A stretch of 20,520 nucleotides of DNA, taken from the NCBI RefSeq assembly GCF_004138495.1, contig NZ_ML142862.1:174081-194600 (forward strand), in the 5' to 3' direction. Positions within the stretch are counted from its first letter, which is position 1, and every line of letters starts with the position of its first letter. The position numbers were made by a program, and so were the translations under genes. Under the pieces are notes generated by a model. That model was not told the origin of the DNA, searched no databases, and saw only the letters and a program-made list of their open reading frames with translations. Origin of the DNA: Phytoactinopolyspora endophytica. Its GTDB lineage: Bacteria > Actinomycetota > Actinomycetes > Jiangellales > Jiangellaceae. This document shows, in pieces, positions 7,214 through 14,320 of the stretch.

Positions 7214-8863
7214 GTGACAGAGTCTCGTAGCGACTGGTGGCGGCACGCCACCATCTACCAGGTGTACATCCGTTCATTCTCCGACGGGAACGGCGACGGT
7301 GAGGGTGACATCGCTGGTCTTCGCACAAAGTTGACCTATCTGCGCGACCTCGGGGTCGACGCGATCTGGATCAACCCCTGGTACCCGTCGCCGCTCAACG
7401 ACGGTGGTTATGACGTGGCCAACTACCGCGACATCGACCCCCGCTTCGGCGACCTCGCTCAGGCGAAGGAACTGATCTCCGAAGCACACGAGCTCGGCTT
7501 GAAAGTCGTCTTGGACATCGTCCCTAACCACAGCTCGTCCGAGCATGAGTGGTTCAAGGCGGCGCTCGCGGCGGCACCCGGATCACCGGAGCGGGCCCGC
7601 TACATCTTCCGCGACGGGAAGGGCCCCGGCGGAGACCTCCCCCCGAACAACTGGCGCAGCGTCTTCGGTGGCCCGGCTTGGGAACGCATCACCGAACCCG
7701 ACGGTTCGCCGGGACAGTGGTACTTCCACATCTTCGACGTCAGCCAGCCGGATCTCGACTGGAGCAACCCGGAGGTCCGCGATGAGTTCCTGGACGTTCT
7801 CCGGTTCTGGTTCGACATGGGCGTCGACGGATTCCGCATCGACGTCGCGCACGGGATGGTCAAGGACATGACCAAGCCGGACCTCCCCTACGACGAGTCG
7901 AATCTGCTCGCCTCGCCCAAGATCGCCGACCATCCGTTCTTCGACCGCGATGGCGTGCACGAGATCTACCGCGGCTGGCGCGAGATCGCCGACGCATACG
8001 ATCCGGCCCGGCTCTTCGTGGCCGAAGCATGGGTGGAGCCGCCCGAGCGGCTGGCCCGCTACGTCCGGGACGACGAGCTGCACAGCGCCTTCAACTTCGA
8101 CTACCTGAAAGCTCCATGGTTCGCGGCTGAGCTACGTGAATCGATCGAGCAGTCGATGTCGGTCCTCGGAGCCGTGGGTGCTCCGGCCACCTGGGTGCTG
8201 GAGAACCACGACGTCGAGCGTGTCGTGACCCGGTATGGCCGTCCCGACTCCACGGGCGGAACAGTACGTGACCGGCCGGACGTGCGGGAGTTCGACCGTC
8301 AGCTCGGCGTCCGGCGGGCCCGGGCAGCCGCTCTGCTCATGCTCTCGCTCCCCGGCGGTGCCTACGTCTACCAGGGCCAGGAACTGGGCCTGCACGAGGT
8401 GCTGGACCTTCCGGAGGAGTCGCTGCAGGACCCAGTGTGGGAACGCTCCAGCCACACGGAACGTGGCCGCGATGGCTGTCGTGTCCCGCTGCCCTGGACC
8501 GTCGACGGACCGTCATTCGGCTTCGGCGCAAACGGCTCATGGCTTCCACAACCCGATGGCTGGGGCGAGCAGGCGGTTCAGGCGCAGGATGGTGTCGCCG
8601 GCTCCATGTTGGAGCTCTACCGCTCGGCGCTCGCGATCCGACGGGAGAACCCGGCGTTCGTCTCCACCACGATGACCTGGGACGACGGACTGGGTCCCGA
8701 TGTCCTGGCGTTTCACCGCGAGCCAGGTTTCGTCTGCGTGGCGAACCTCGGCACGGAGCCAGTGGCGCTGCCGGAGCACCGCGAGGTGATACTGGCCAGC
8801 GTGCCGCTGACGGACGACGGACGGTTGCCGACCGACGCCGCGGTCTGGCTCCGCACGGTCTGA
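7214..8863 (+). CDS. aglA: Alpha-glucosidase, GH13 family
   Basis: A cytoplasmic oligo-1,6-glucosidase/maltase-type enzyme that releases glucose from the non-reducing ends of alpha-glucosides. It has 549 residues. The four GH13 regions are present: DIVPNHS (101-107), GFRIDVAH with nucleophile Asp210, VAEAW with acid/base Glu271, and ENHDVERV with transition-state stabiliser Asp333. The N-terminal WWRHATIYQVYIRSF is typical of the maltase/isomaltase subgroup. No secretion signal is seen. A TANNNT -10 box 8 nt upstream supports a leaderless GTG start. It sits next to glbO as in mycobacteria (glbO-aglA). Exact linkage specificity (alpha-1,4, alpha-1,6 or trehalose-like) cannot be decided here. 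Confidence 0.93.
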   Translation: MTESRSDWWRHATIYQVYIRSFSDGNGDGEGDIAGLRTKLTYLRDLGVDAIWINPWYPSPLNDGGYDVANYRDIDPRFGDLAQAKELISEAHELGLKVVLDIVPNHSSSEHEWFKAALAAAPGSPERARYIFRDGKGPGGDLPPNNWRSVFGGPAWERITEPDGSPGQWYFHIFDVSQPDLDWSNPEVRDEFLDVLRFWFDMGVDGFRIDVAHGMVKDMTKPDLPYDESNLLASPKIADHPFFDRDGVHEIYRGWREIADAYDPARLFVAEAWVEPPERLARYVRDDELHSAFNFDYLKAPWFAAELRESIEQSMSVLGAVGAPATWVLENHDVERVVTRYGRPDSTGGTVRDRPDVREFDRQLGVRRARAAALLMLSLPGGAYVYQGQELGLHEVLDLPEESLQDPVWERSSHTERGRDGCRVPLPWTVDGPSFGFGANGSWLPQPDGWGEQAVQAQDGVAGSMLELYRSALAIRRENPAFVSTTMTWDDGLGPDVLAFHREPGFVCVANLGTEPVALPEHREVILASVPLTDDGRLPTDAAVWLRTV

Positions 8864-8874
8864 CGCCACACCCC

Positions 8875-8902
8875 GGAACCGGACGGTGGGCCGCGGTGTA
8901 GG
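8875..8902 (+). promoter_or_regulatory. ECF-type promoter upstream of the sigma gene
   Basis: GGAACC (8875-8880), a classic ECF -35, is followed after exactly 16 bp by TGTAGG (8897-8902). The same GGAACC-N16-TGTAG arrangement recurs at 10314-10340 before the secreted-protein gene. The repetition of both half-elements with identical spacing makes autoregulation by the ECF factor a good inference. Confidence 0.55.
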
Positions 8903-8944
8903 AAGAGTGGCACGGGCCGACGCCAGAGATCCGGGAGAGGGGTC

Positions 8945-9544
8945 GTTACGGACCGAGACGACGCCACCGACCAGACCATCATCGGGCGCGTCCGCGACGG
9001 AGACGCCGACGCGTACGCCGTGCTCGTGCGCCGCTACGCGGCCGAAGCCAACCGCGCCGCCGTCGTCAGTGGTGCCGGCGCGGACGCCGAGGACGTCGTT
9101 CAGGTGGCGTTCGTGAAGGCGTACCAGAGCTTGGACCGGTTCCGCGACGGCGCTCCGTTCCGGCCGTGGCTGTTGCGGATCGTCGTGAACGAGGCCAGGA
9201 ACGCCGTCCGGGCCGGACGGCGACGCGATGCCGCGACCGAGCGCGCCGCCTGGCTCGACGGCGTGTCCACCAGCGACGCCGATCCCGCCGCCGCGGCTGT
9301 GCACGCGGAGTCGCGTTCGGCGCTGATCGCCGCGCTGCGGCAGCTGCCGGAGGCGCAGCGGCAGGTGGTCGTGTGCCGGTACTTCCTCGACCTGGACGAG
9401 CGAGAGGCGGCCACGGTGCTCGGCTGGCCACGCGGCACGGTGAAGTCACGGCTGCATCGGGCCTTGACGCAGCTGCGCCGTGGGCTCGACGAGCAGCTGG
9501 GCGGGCAGGACGTGGCAGAACGGGAGGCCGAACATGAACGATGA
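8945..9544 (+). CDS. ECF RNA polymerase sigma factor (start codon non-canonical)
   Basis: An extracytoplasmic-function sigma factor that would direct RNA polymerase to GGAACC-type promoters. Region 2 begins DQTIIGRVRDGDADAYAVLVRRY and includes DAEDVVQVAFVKAYQSLDRF. Region 4 is LPEAQRQVVVCRYFLDLDEREAATVLGWPRGTVKSRLHRALTQLRRG, a typical helix-turn-helix. From 8945 the product has 199 residues. The oddity is the start: the conserved region 2.1 codons run upstream to VTDRDDATDQ, but between the aglA stop (8861) and GTG 9020 this frame has no ATG, GTG or TTG. A GTT (8945) sits where a GTG is expected, 2 nt after the purine run GGGAGAGGGG (8933-8942). The first canonical start, GTG 9020, would remove about 25 conserved residues. 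The anti-sigma gene overlaps the 3' end by 11 bp. Confidence 0.85.
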   Translation, partial: VTDRDDATDQTIIGRVRDGDADAYAVLVRRYAAEANRAAVVSGAGADAEDVVQVAFVKAYQSLDRFRDGAPFRPWLLRIVVNEARNAVRAGRRRDAATERAAWLDGVSTSDADPAAAAVHAESRSALIAALRQLPEAQRQVVVCRYFLDLDEREAATVLGWPRGTVKSRLHRALTQLRRGLDEQLGGQDVAEREAEHER

Positions 9545-10322
9545 CCCGCTCGACACCGAGCTGCGCGCTCTCGCCGCCGATCTGGACATCCCGCCCATCG
9601 ACGAGGTCGCCACCGCGACGGTGGTGATGGAGCGGATCGCGACGGCGGAGGCCGCCTTTGACTCCGTCCCCGCTCTCGGTCGCGCGGCTCGCCTTTCGGC
9701 CCGGGCGTCGACGGTCGCGTCGGCAGTCGCGCGGATGATGCGCACTCGGTGGCGGGCTGTCGTCGCGGGTTTGGTGGCCGTCCTTTTGGCTGCGGCGCTC
9801 ACCCCGCCGGTCCGGGCGGCCGTCGCCGAATGGTTCGGCCTGGGCGGGGTCGAGGTGCGGCCTGGTCCCGCCGTGCCATCCGCTCCCCCGCCGCCCGCGG
9901 TGGTGGGCGAGCTGGGCCTCGACGCCGCGGCCGGATTGGTGGACTTCACGCCCGCCCTCCCGGCGGCTCTCGGAGAGCCGGATGCCGTGGAGGTGGGCTC
10001 CGGTCGGTATCGGCTGTCGATGAGCTGGGTAGGCGCGGATGGGACCGTACGGCTGGACCAGTTCGCCGGCTCGCTTGCGGTCAAGTTCGTGCCGGATCCG
10101 GCCGAGCCGGTGGATCTCGGTGCGGTCGACGGCCTGTGGTTCGCGGATCCACACGCGCTCAACCTGTACGGCATGGAATCGGCAGACGAGCCGGAGATCG
10201 ACCGCTCCGCCGGGCCGACCCTGGTATGGATGGTTGGCGAGACGACGATACGGCTCGAGGGCGTGGCGGATCGGGATCGCGCGGCGGAGATAGCGCGATC
10301 CACGCTCGACGACGGAACCTGA
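9534..10322 (+). CDS. Single-pass membrane protein, probable anti-sigma factor
   Basis: A predicted membrane regulator that would hold the adjacent sigma factor inactive at the membrane. This is inferred from position and topology, not from a recognised domain. The ATG at 9534 has GGGAGG 6-7 nt upstream and overlaps the sigma gene end by 11 bp, so the two are translationally coupled. The product has 262 residues: an acidic N-terminal cytoplasmic part (about 1-70), one helix (about 73-90, AVVAGLVAVLLAAAL), the TPPVRAAVAEWFGLGGVEV segment seen in many actinobacterial ECF partners, and an extracytoplasmic domain to the C-terminus. There is no HxxxCxxC zinc motif in the N-terminal part, so it is not a ZAS-type anti-sigma. 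Confidence 0.75.
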   Translation: MNDDPLDTELRALAADLDIPPIDEVATATVVMERIATAEAAFDSVPALGRAARLSARASTVASAVARMMRTRWRAVVAGLVAVLLAAALTPPVRAAVAEWFGLGGVEVRPGPAVPSAPPPPAVVGELGLDAAAGLVDFTPALPAALGEPDAVEVGSGRYRLSMSWVGADGTVRLDQFAGSLAVKFVPDPAEPVDLGAVDGLWFADPHALNLYGMESADEPEIDRSAGPTLVWMVGETTIRLEGVADRDRAAEIARSTLDDGT

Positions 10323-10341
10323 ACGGACGCGGCAGTGTAGT
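10314..10341 (+). promoter_or_regulatory. Second ECF-type promoter, before the secreted-protein gene
   Basis: GGAACC (10314-10319) overlaps the end of the anti-sigma gene and is followed after 16 bp by TGTAGT (10336-10341). This is the same architecture as the element at 8875-8902, with identical GGAACC and TGTAG halves. The transcript would start about 10348, leaving roughly a 30-nt leader with GGAGG before ATG 10378. Confidence 0.55.
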
Positions 10342-10377
10342 CATGGCACAGGAGATGCCGTGATTGGAGGACCATCG

Positions 10378-11106
10378 ATGTCCCGTCCCGTCCGCGCCCG
10401 GATTCGGTCCATTGCCTTGTTGTTCGCTCTGGCGCTCGGTTTCGCGTTCCTGGCGCCGCAACCCGCCCAGGCGGGCGGGCCCACGAGCGTGCTGATCTCG
10501 TCGCCGTCGACGCAGACCACAGGATCGCTCTACGCGACCAGCCCGGATTACGATCTACTACTCGACGCGCTCGGCGGATTGAGTCCGCGGGCCGACCCCG
10601 AGGCGTCACAGTTCGCCGACACACCGGTGGGCCCAGGCGGCAACCAGGTCAACGTCACGTGGCTCATCCACGACGTGAGTGTGTGGCGGGTGGACCGCAT
10701 CGTGACAGACGACTCGGGCGATATCTGGGTGCACACGGAGGGTTCGATGTCCGAGCCGTTCGGCGCTGCCGTCCAAGGCGGCGGCCGGGAGACCGGTCCG
10801 GACGGCGTCTGGCACCGCTCGCCCCATCCCGAGCAGCTGCGGGCCCTCCTGGACGAGCTCGGCGTGCCCCTGTCCGACTCCACCACCGACGTCTTGCCCT
10901 CACCCGATCCGGCGAACGACGACGCCGAGTCTGTCGCCGGTAGGGACGAGTCCGGTGCCGATGAGTCGGCCGATACCCGGGCGGCCGCGCTCACCTCAGG
11001 TAACACGTCTCCCTTGCTGTGGGCGTTACCGAGCCTGGCGGTGGGCATCGCGGCCGGCATCGCCGCCGACCGTCGGCTACGCCTCAGACGTGTCCGTGGC
11101 TGGTGA
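10378..11106 (+). CDS. Secreted, C-terminally anchored protein of unknown function (ECF-linked)
   Basis: I do not recognise the family. The 242-residue product has a clear signal peptide (basic MSRPVRARIR, hydrophobic core about 12-26, likely cleavage after PAQA at 32). A roughly 150-residue extracytoplasmic domain follows, containing VNVTWLIHDVSVWRVDRI, then an acidic linker rich in Asp/Glu/Ser (about 173-205), one helix (about 212-231) and a very basic tail, RRLRLRRVRGW. It looks like a type I membrane protein displayed outside the cell. The ATG at 10378 has GGAGG 7 nt upstream. It carries its own GGAACC-N16-TGTAG promoter shared with the sigma gene, so it is the probable target of the ECF factor. 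Its 3' end overlaps the convergent tetR gene by 30 bp. Confidence 0.8.
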   Translation: MSRPVRARIRSIALLFALALGFAFLAPQPAQAGGPTSVLISSPSTQTTGSLYATSPDYDLLLDALGGLSPRADPEASQFADTPVGPGGNQVNVTWLIHDVSVWRVDRIVTDDSGDIWVHTEGSMSEPFGAAVQGGGRETGPDGVWHRSPHPEQLRALLDELGVPLSDSTTDVLPSPDPANDDAESVAGRDESGADESADTRAAALTSGNTSPLLWALPSLAVGIAAGIAADRRLRLRRVRGW

Positions 11107-11697
11107 CGAAGCCCGTTCCGCCGAGGGTGTCCAGGAACGCAGAGCCCGGTCGAGACCGTCGACCATGGCGCTGAAGCTTCGATCGATCTCACGCGGTATG
11201 CCGAACCCTCCCGCGCTCTCGATGACCGCAAAGCCGTGCAGAGCGCTACGGACCGCTCTCGCGGCATCCACGACTTCGTCCCCAGCGATTCCGTAGCCGT
11301 CGAGCACGGCGAAGATGACGTCGACCGCTTCGGCAGCGGCCGCCTGTCGTTCATCCGCGAGCGCGTCCTCCGGACCGACCGCTCGCACACTGGCCGCATA
11401 CCGGCCGGGGTGTTCCAGTACGTACGCACGGTAAGCAACGGCGACGGTACGCAGCGCGTCGCCACGTGCCCGGCCGACAGCCGCCTTGCTCATCACCTCG
11501 GCGAGCTCGCGCGTGGCCAGAAGGCCCAGCTCGGCTTTGAGTGCGTCCAGCCCGGCGACGTGCTTGTAGAGACTCGGCAGCGCCACGCCCGCGCGCTTCG
11601 CGAGCGCCGCCAGGGTGAGCTGCTCATATCCGTGCTCGTCGGCGAAGAGAGCGGCCTGCTCCACGACGATCTTCCGGGTCAACCCGGCCCTAGGCAT
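11077..11697 (-). CDS. TetR-family regulator with WHG-type C-terminal domain
   Basis: A dimeric DNA-binding repressor of 206 residues. The N-terminal TetR domain has the helix-turn-helix LTLAALAKRAGVALPSLYKHV (about 25-45, quoted with its flanks) and the C-terminal half contains AVRSALHGFAVIESAGGFG, characteristic of the WHG ligand-binding domain. The ATG at 11697 follows GGAGG by 5 nt and overlaps the end of the hydrolase gene by 8 bp, so it is the second gene of that operon. It most likely represses the operon through the palindrome at 12578-12604. Its 3' end overlaps the convergent secreted-protein gene by 30 bp. The ligand is unknown, perhaps a substrate or product of the hydrolase. Confidence 0.9.
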   Translation of the reverse strand: MPRAGLTRKIVVEQAALFADEHGYEQLTLAALAKRAGVALPSLYKHVAGLDALKAELGLLATRELAEVMSKAAVGRARGDALRTVAVAYRAYVLEHPGRYAASVRAVGPEDALADERQAAAAEAVDVIFAVLDGYGIAGDEVVDAARAVRSALHGFAVIESAGGFGIPREIDRSFSAMVDGLDRALRSWTPSAERASSPATDTSEA

Positions 11698-12574
11698 GGT
11701 CGCCTCCGGGCTCTGTCTGACCTTCGGACCGAGACGACGGCCCCGCGACCTCCGACGACTCGGCCGAGCGCAGCCCGTTCAGGAACGACGTGACCGCCGG
11801 ATTCACCACATCCGGCCGCTGCGCGTGGGGATAGTGGCCCGCCTCGGGCACCATCAGCACGTCGGCGCTGTCGCCGATCGAGTCCGCGGTGAATCGGGCT
11901 TCCGCCTCCGGGTCCGGAAAATCCGGGTCCTTCTCGCCCATGACGACCAGGGCCGGCCGTCCGACGTCACCCAGTCGAGAGGTCACCGGTGCGTGCGACG
12001 TCTTGACAGTCCTGACGAACGCGCGCCACCTGCCCGGCCGGCGGAGGCCGGACTTGATCCGTGCGACGTGCTCGGCCAGGCCTGCGGGCTGCGTGCCGGC
12101 GTTGATCGACCGGTAGTAGGCACCCATGGCGGCCACACCCCACGGTCTTTTCAGCATCAGCGCCATCAGCGCCTTCAAATACCAGGGCGAGACGGGATCA
12201 CGGACGAACGCGCCGAGCAGGACGACCCCGGTGACCAGCTCCGGCTGCTCGGCTGCTGCCCACACCGCCGCTGCGCCGCCCATGGAGTTTCCGATCAGCA
12301 CCGCTGGTCCGGCCTCCAGGTGACGGACCAATGCCAGCAGGTCAGAGCCCGCGGCCAGATCGTCGTAACTGGAGAACGTGGCGTCGCTGTCACCGTGACC
12401 GCGAAGATCGACTGTGGCCACCCGGTAGCCGGCTTCTACCAATGCGGGCGTCATGAAACGGTAGACCGAGCGCAGGTCCGCCATACCGGGCATGCAGACG
12501 ACCAGCGGGCCGTCGCCTTGGACATCGTAGGCAAGGCGACCTTCCGGCCGCTCCAGATACTCGCTTGTTGTCAT
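11690..12574 (-). CDS. Alpha/beta-hydrolase
   Basis: A cytoplasmic alpha/beta-fold hydrolase of 294 residues. The nucleophile elbow GNSMGG gives Ser97, GEKDPDFPDP offers the acid (Asp216), and EAGHYPHAQRP the base (His247). DLRGHGDSD (56-64) is the usual strand 3/helix motif. I chose the ATG at 12574 because the residues before it in the open frame are unlike the family, and because a full promoter (TTGACG-N17-TAGCTT) ends 7 nt upstream, predicting a leaderless mRNA. The substrate is not evident: esterase, lactonase or epoxide-type activity are all possible. The gene is the first of an operon with a downstream tetR. Confidence 0.9.
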   Translation of the reverse strand: MTTSEYLERPEGRLAYDVQGDGPLVVCMPGMADLRSVYRFMTPALVEAGYRVATVDLRGHGDSDATFSSYDDLAAGSDLLALVRHLEAGPAVLIGNSMGGAAAVWAAAEQPELVTGVVLLGAFVRDPVSPWYLKALMALMLKRPWGVAAMGAYYRSINAGTQPAGLAEHVARIKSGLRRPGRWRAFVRTVKTSHAPVTSRLGDVGRPALVVMGEKDPDFPDPEAEARFTADSIGDSADVLMVPEAGHYPHAQRPDVVNPAVTSFLNGLRSAESSEVAGPSSRSEGQTEPGGDHA

Positions 12575-12610
12575 AGCCTCAAAGCTAATAGCATTAGCTT
12601 TGAGCGTCAA
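12575..12610 (-). promoter_or_regulatory. Leaderless promoter of the hydrolase-tetR operon
   Basis: Reading the - strand, TTGACG (12610-12605) is separated by 17 bp from TAGCTT (12587-12582), which ends 7 nt before the ATG at 12574. Both hexamers and the spacing fit a SigA-type actinobacterial promoter and no ribosome site is present, so the transcript should begin at or beside the start codon. Confidence 0.7.
12578..12604. promoter_or_regulatory. Perfect 12+12 bp palindromic operator (TetR-type)
   Basis: CTCAAAGCTAAT and ATTAGCTTTGAG form a perfect inverted repeat with a 3-bp centre (AGC). The palindrome covers the whole spacer and the -10 box of the hydrolase promoter, so a bound dimer would block RNA polymerase. 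The tetR gene is in the same operon, so autorepression is the natural reading. The AT-rich sequence stands out against its GC-rich surroundings. Confidence 0.8.
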
Positions 12611-12620
12611 GTCATGGTCC

Positions 12621-13259
12621 CTACAGAGCGAAGAGAGCCAGCCCGCTGCGGGCCAGGATGGTGCCGTTCGGTGCGTCCAGGCGTTGCCAGGATCCGACCG
12701 AACGCAGCACGACCTCCCCGCTGCCACTGAAGAAACCGTACGACGACGCAGCGTGCGCCAGCCGCAACGGAACCCCCTGCTCCAACTCGTTGTCCCAGAT
12801 CTGTGCCGCCAGCCCTTCCAGAGCCGCACGACCCGCGCGCAGATCACGACCCCCCGCCGCGTCCGGCGCCAGTCGCTTGAACTCCTCGACCCCTTGTTCT
12901 ACCCGCCCGACGACCTCAGGCAGAGATAGCCGGGTCAGCTCCGACCAGCCAGATCGCGGGGGAAGGCTGGTGGTCCACCGCAATGCGGGAAGCGCGGGCG
13001 GCAGCTCCAGCTCGCCCTGAGCCCCGACTGCACGAGCGGCCAGCGTGGACGCCTCGACCACGACGTCGACCTCCACCGGGTCGGCCAGGGAGACCGCTCG
13101 CAGCGCCAGCGCATCGAAAGGGGTCTCGGCGAAGCAACCGGCCACCGCCCCCGTGGCGACGATCCGCGCCACCGCCTCGGGTTCGTACCGGGCGACGCGC
13201 TGGGCGAACGTCGCCAGGTCAGCAGCGGCCCCGGGCTGCGCGGGCACCAGGGTGGTCAC
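12621..13259 (-). CDS. Conserved actinobacterial hypothetical protein
   Basis: A soluble protein of 212 residues with no membrane segment or signal peptide, and no motif I can name. Notable stretches are LRWTTSLPPRSGWSELTRL in the middle and AHAASSYGFFSGSGEVVLR near the C-terminus. The GTG start at 13259 overlaps the thioesterase stop by 4 bp (GTGA) with GAGG 7 nt upstream, so it is translated with the thioesterase. From memory, mycobacteria carry a hypothetical gene of similar size beside the thioesterase (Rv2474c region), which suggests a conserved pairing. It may assist or regulate the thioesterase, but that is inference. Confidence 0.75.
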   Translation of the reverse strand: MTTLVPAQPGAAADLATFAQRVARYEPEAVARIVATGAVAGCFAETPFDALALRAVSLADPVEVDVVVEASTLAARAVGAQGELELPPALPALRWTTSLPPRSGWSELTRLSLPEVVGRVEQGVEEFKRLAPDAAGGRDLRAGRAALEGLAAQIWDNELEQGVPLRLAHAASSYGFFSGSGEVVLRSVGSWQRLDAPNGTILARSGLALFAL

Positions 13260-14239
13260 GAGGCCGCCTCTTCAGAGGAGCCGCCGGGGCCGCCGGCAGG
13301 GGTGACCGCCGTTAGGCCCACCATGAACGACTCCATGGCGGCACGTTCCGCGGCAGCGAGCTTCCTGGACGACTGTGTGCGGAGGTTATACCCGACGAGT
13401 GTGGTCCTCGCCGTGGCGTAGACCGCCGCTTCGTCGCGCACGTCGTAGGCCAGCTCGACCGACGATCCACCGACCCGGGTGACCCACACCCGCACGTCGA
13501 GCGGATCGGTCCGAAACGGAACCGGTGCGAGGTAGTCGATGGTCACGTTGGCCACGACCCAGCCTTCGTCCGGCCCAAGCAGATCCAACAGGTATCGGTG
13601 CGCGAAGTCCGCGCGCGCCTCTTGCAGATAGTCCACGAAGGTGACGTTGTTGACATGGCCGTACGAGTCCAGGTCGTCGAAGCGCACCGGACAGGCATGA
13701 ACGTGCGGCTTCGACTCGCCTGGATCGTCCACGGCCCGATCGGTCGCGCCGGCGCCGTTCCGGGCGATACCAGGCTCAGGGCCGGCGGGGTCGCGGTATC
13801 CGTCAAGTACCTTCCGTTCCTTGTCGGCGACCCTTCGCGGCCGCCCAGCCGCGAGATCGTAGGGGGCGAGCGTCGTCGTCGCGACCGCGTAGACCGTCCG
13901 GCCTCCATCGTCGCCGACGTCCACCAGCTCGTAGCCGAGAGTGAAGGTCGAGTTCCGAACATCACGCACCCACGTCTCGACCAGCAGTGGGCGCTGTCGA
14001 TACTCCAGCGGAGAGCGATAGTCGATCTCGTGCCGCGTCACGACCGTCCCGCCGGCCAAACCTTCCGCTCCCTGCCGGTGCGCGTGGACAAACAGCATGT
14101 CGACGCGCGCCTCTTGCAGGTAGCGCAGGTACACGATGTTGTTGACATGGCTGTACACATCCATATCGGACCACCGCAACGGCACATATGTTGCGTGTCG
14201 ACCCACGAGACCTACCAATCCTGTGTGCGTCAAGGGCAC
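13256..14239 (-). CDS. Acyl-CoA thioesterase with two hot-dog domains
   Basis: A cytoplasmic thioesterase expected to hydrolyse acyl-CoA to free acid and CoA. The 327 residues contain two 4HBT hot-dog domains in tandem, each opening with the active-site signature: RWSDMDVYSHVNN (Asp27) and RFDDLDSYGHVNN (Asp191). Both carry YLQEAR in the following helix. A Pro/Gly/Asp-rich linker (about 148-178) joins them. Usual family members are single-domain dimers of about 140 residues, so this is an internal duplication or fusion. The GTG at 14239 has a TANNNT box 8 nt upstream and no ribosome site. An in-frame GTG at 14206, beginning VGRHATYVPLRW, is closer to where the homologous core begins. It is cotranscribed with the following hypothetical gene. 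Confidence 0.9.
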   Translation of the reverse strand: MPLTHTGLVGLVGRHATYVPLRWSDMDVYSHVNNIVYLRYLQEARVDMLFVHAHRQGAEGLAGGTVVTRHEIDYRSPLEYRQRPLLVETWVRDVRNSTFTLGYELVDVGDDGGRTVYAVATTTLAPYDLAAGRPRRVADKERKVLDGYRDPAGPEPGIARNGAGATDRAVDDPGESKPHVHACPVRFDDLDSYGHVNNVTFVDYLQEARADFAHRYLLDLLGPDEGWVVANVTIDYLAPVPFRTDPLDVRVWVTRVGGSSVELAYDVRDEAAVYATARTTLVGYNLRTQSSRKLAAAERAAMESFMVGLTAVTPAGGPGGSSEEAAS

Positions 14240-14253
14240 TGCTAGCGATCCTA
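14240..14253 (-). promoter_or_regulatory. Candidate leaderless -10 box for the thioesterase operon
   Basis: On the - strand TAGGAT (14253-14248) matches TANNNT and ends 8 nt before the GTG at 14239, the same geometry as at aglA. No strong -35 is seen. The best nearby is TTGGAG with a 20-bp spacer. Confidence 0.4.
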
Positions 14254-14320
14254 ACGGCCGGACTCCTACGGACCTCCAACGGCCACGACGTCCACCTGAC
14301 CTCAGGCTACCGCCCGGTGG

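Noticed and set aside
6287..7246. 319-aa - strand frame across osmC, the dyad and glbO
   Set aside because: It overlaps two confidently identified genes and a promoter region and has no family features.
9446..10624. 392-aa - strand frame across the ECF module
   Set aside because: Its Arg/Ser/Ala-rich composition is that of an antisense shadow. The + strand genes carry clear domains, signal peptides and ribosome sites.
11615..12730. 371-aa + strand frame opposite the hydrolase
   Set aside because: It is the complement of an alpha/beta hydrolase with an intact triad and has no motif of its own.
12768..12796. GGAACC-N16-TGTCC on the + strand
   Set aside because: It lies inside a - strand coding gene with no + strand gene downstream, and its second half does not match TGTAG.
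12575..12847. N-terminal extension of the hydrolase up to 12847
   Set aside because: It would run through the promoter, the operator and the end of the upstream gene, and the added residues are unlike the family.
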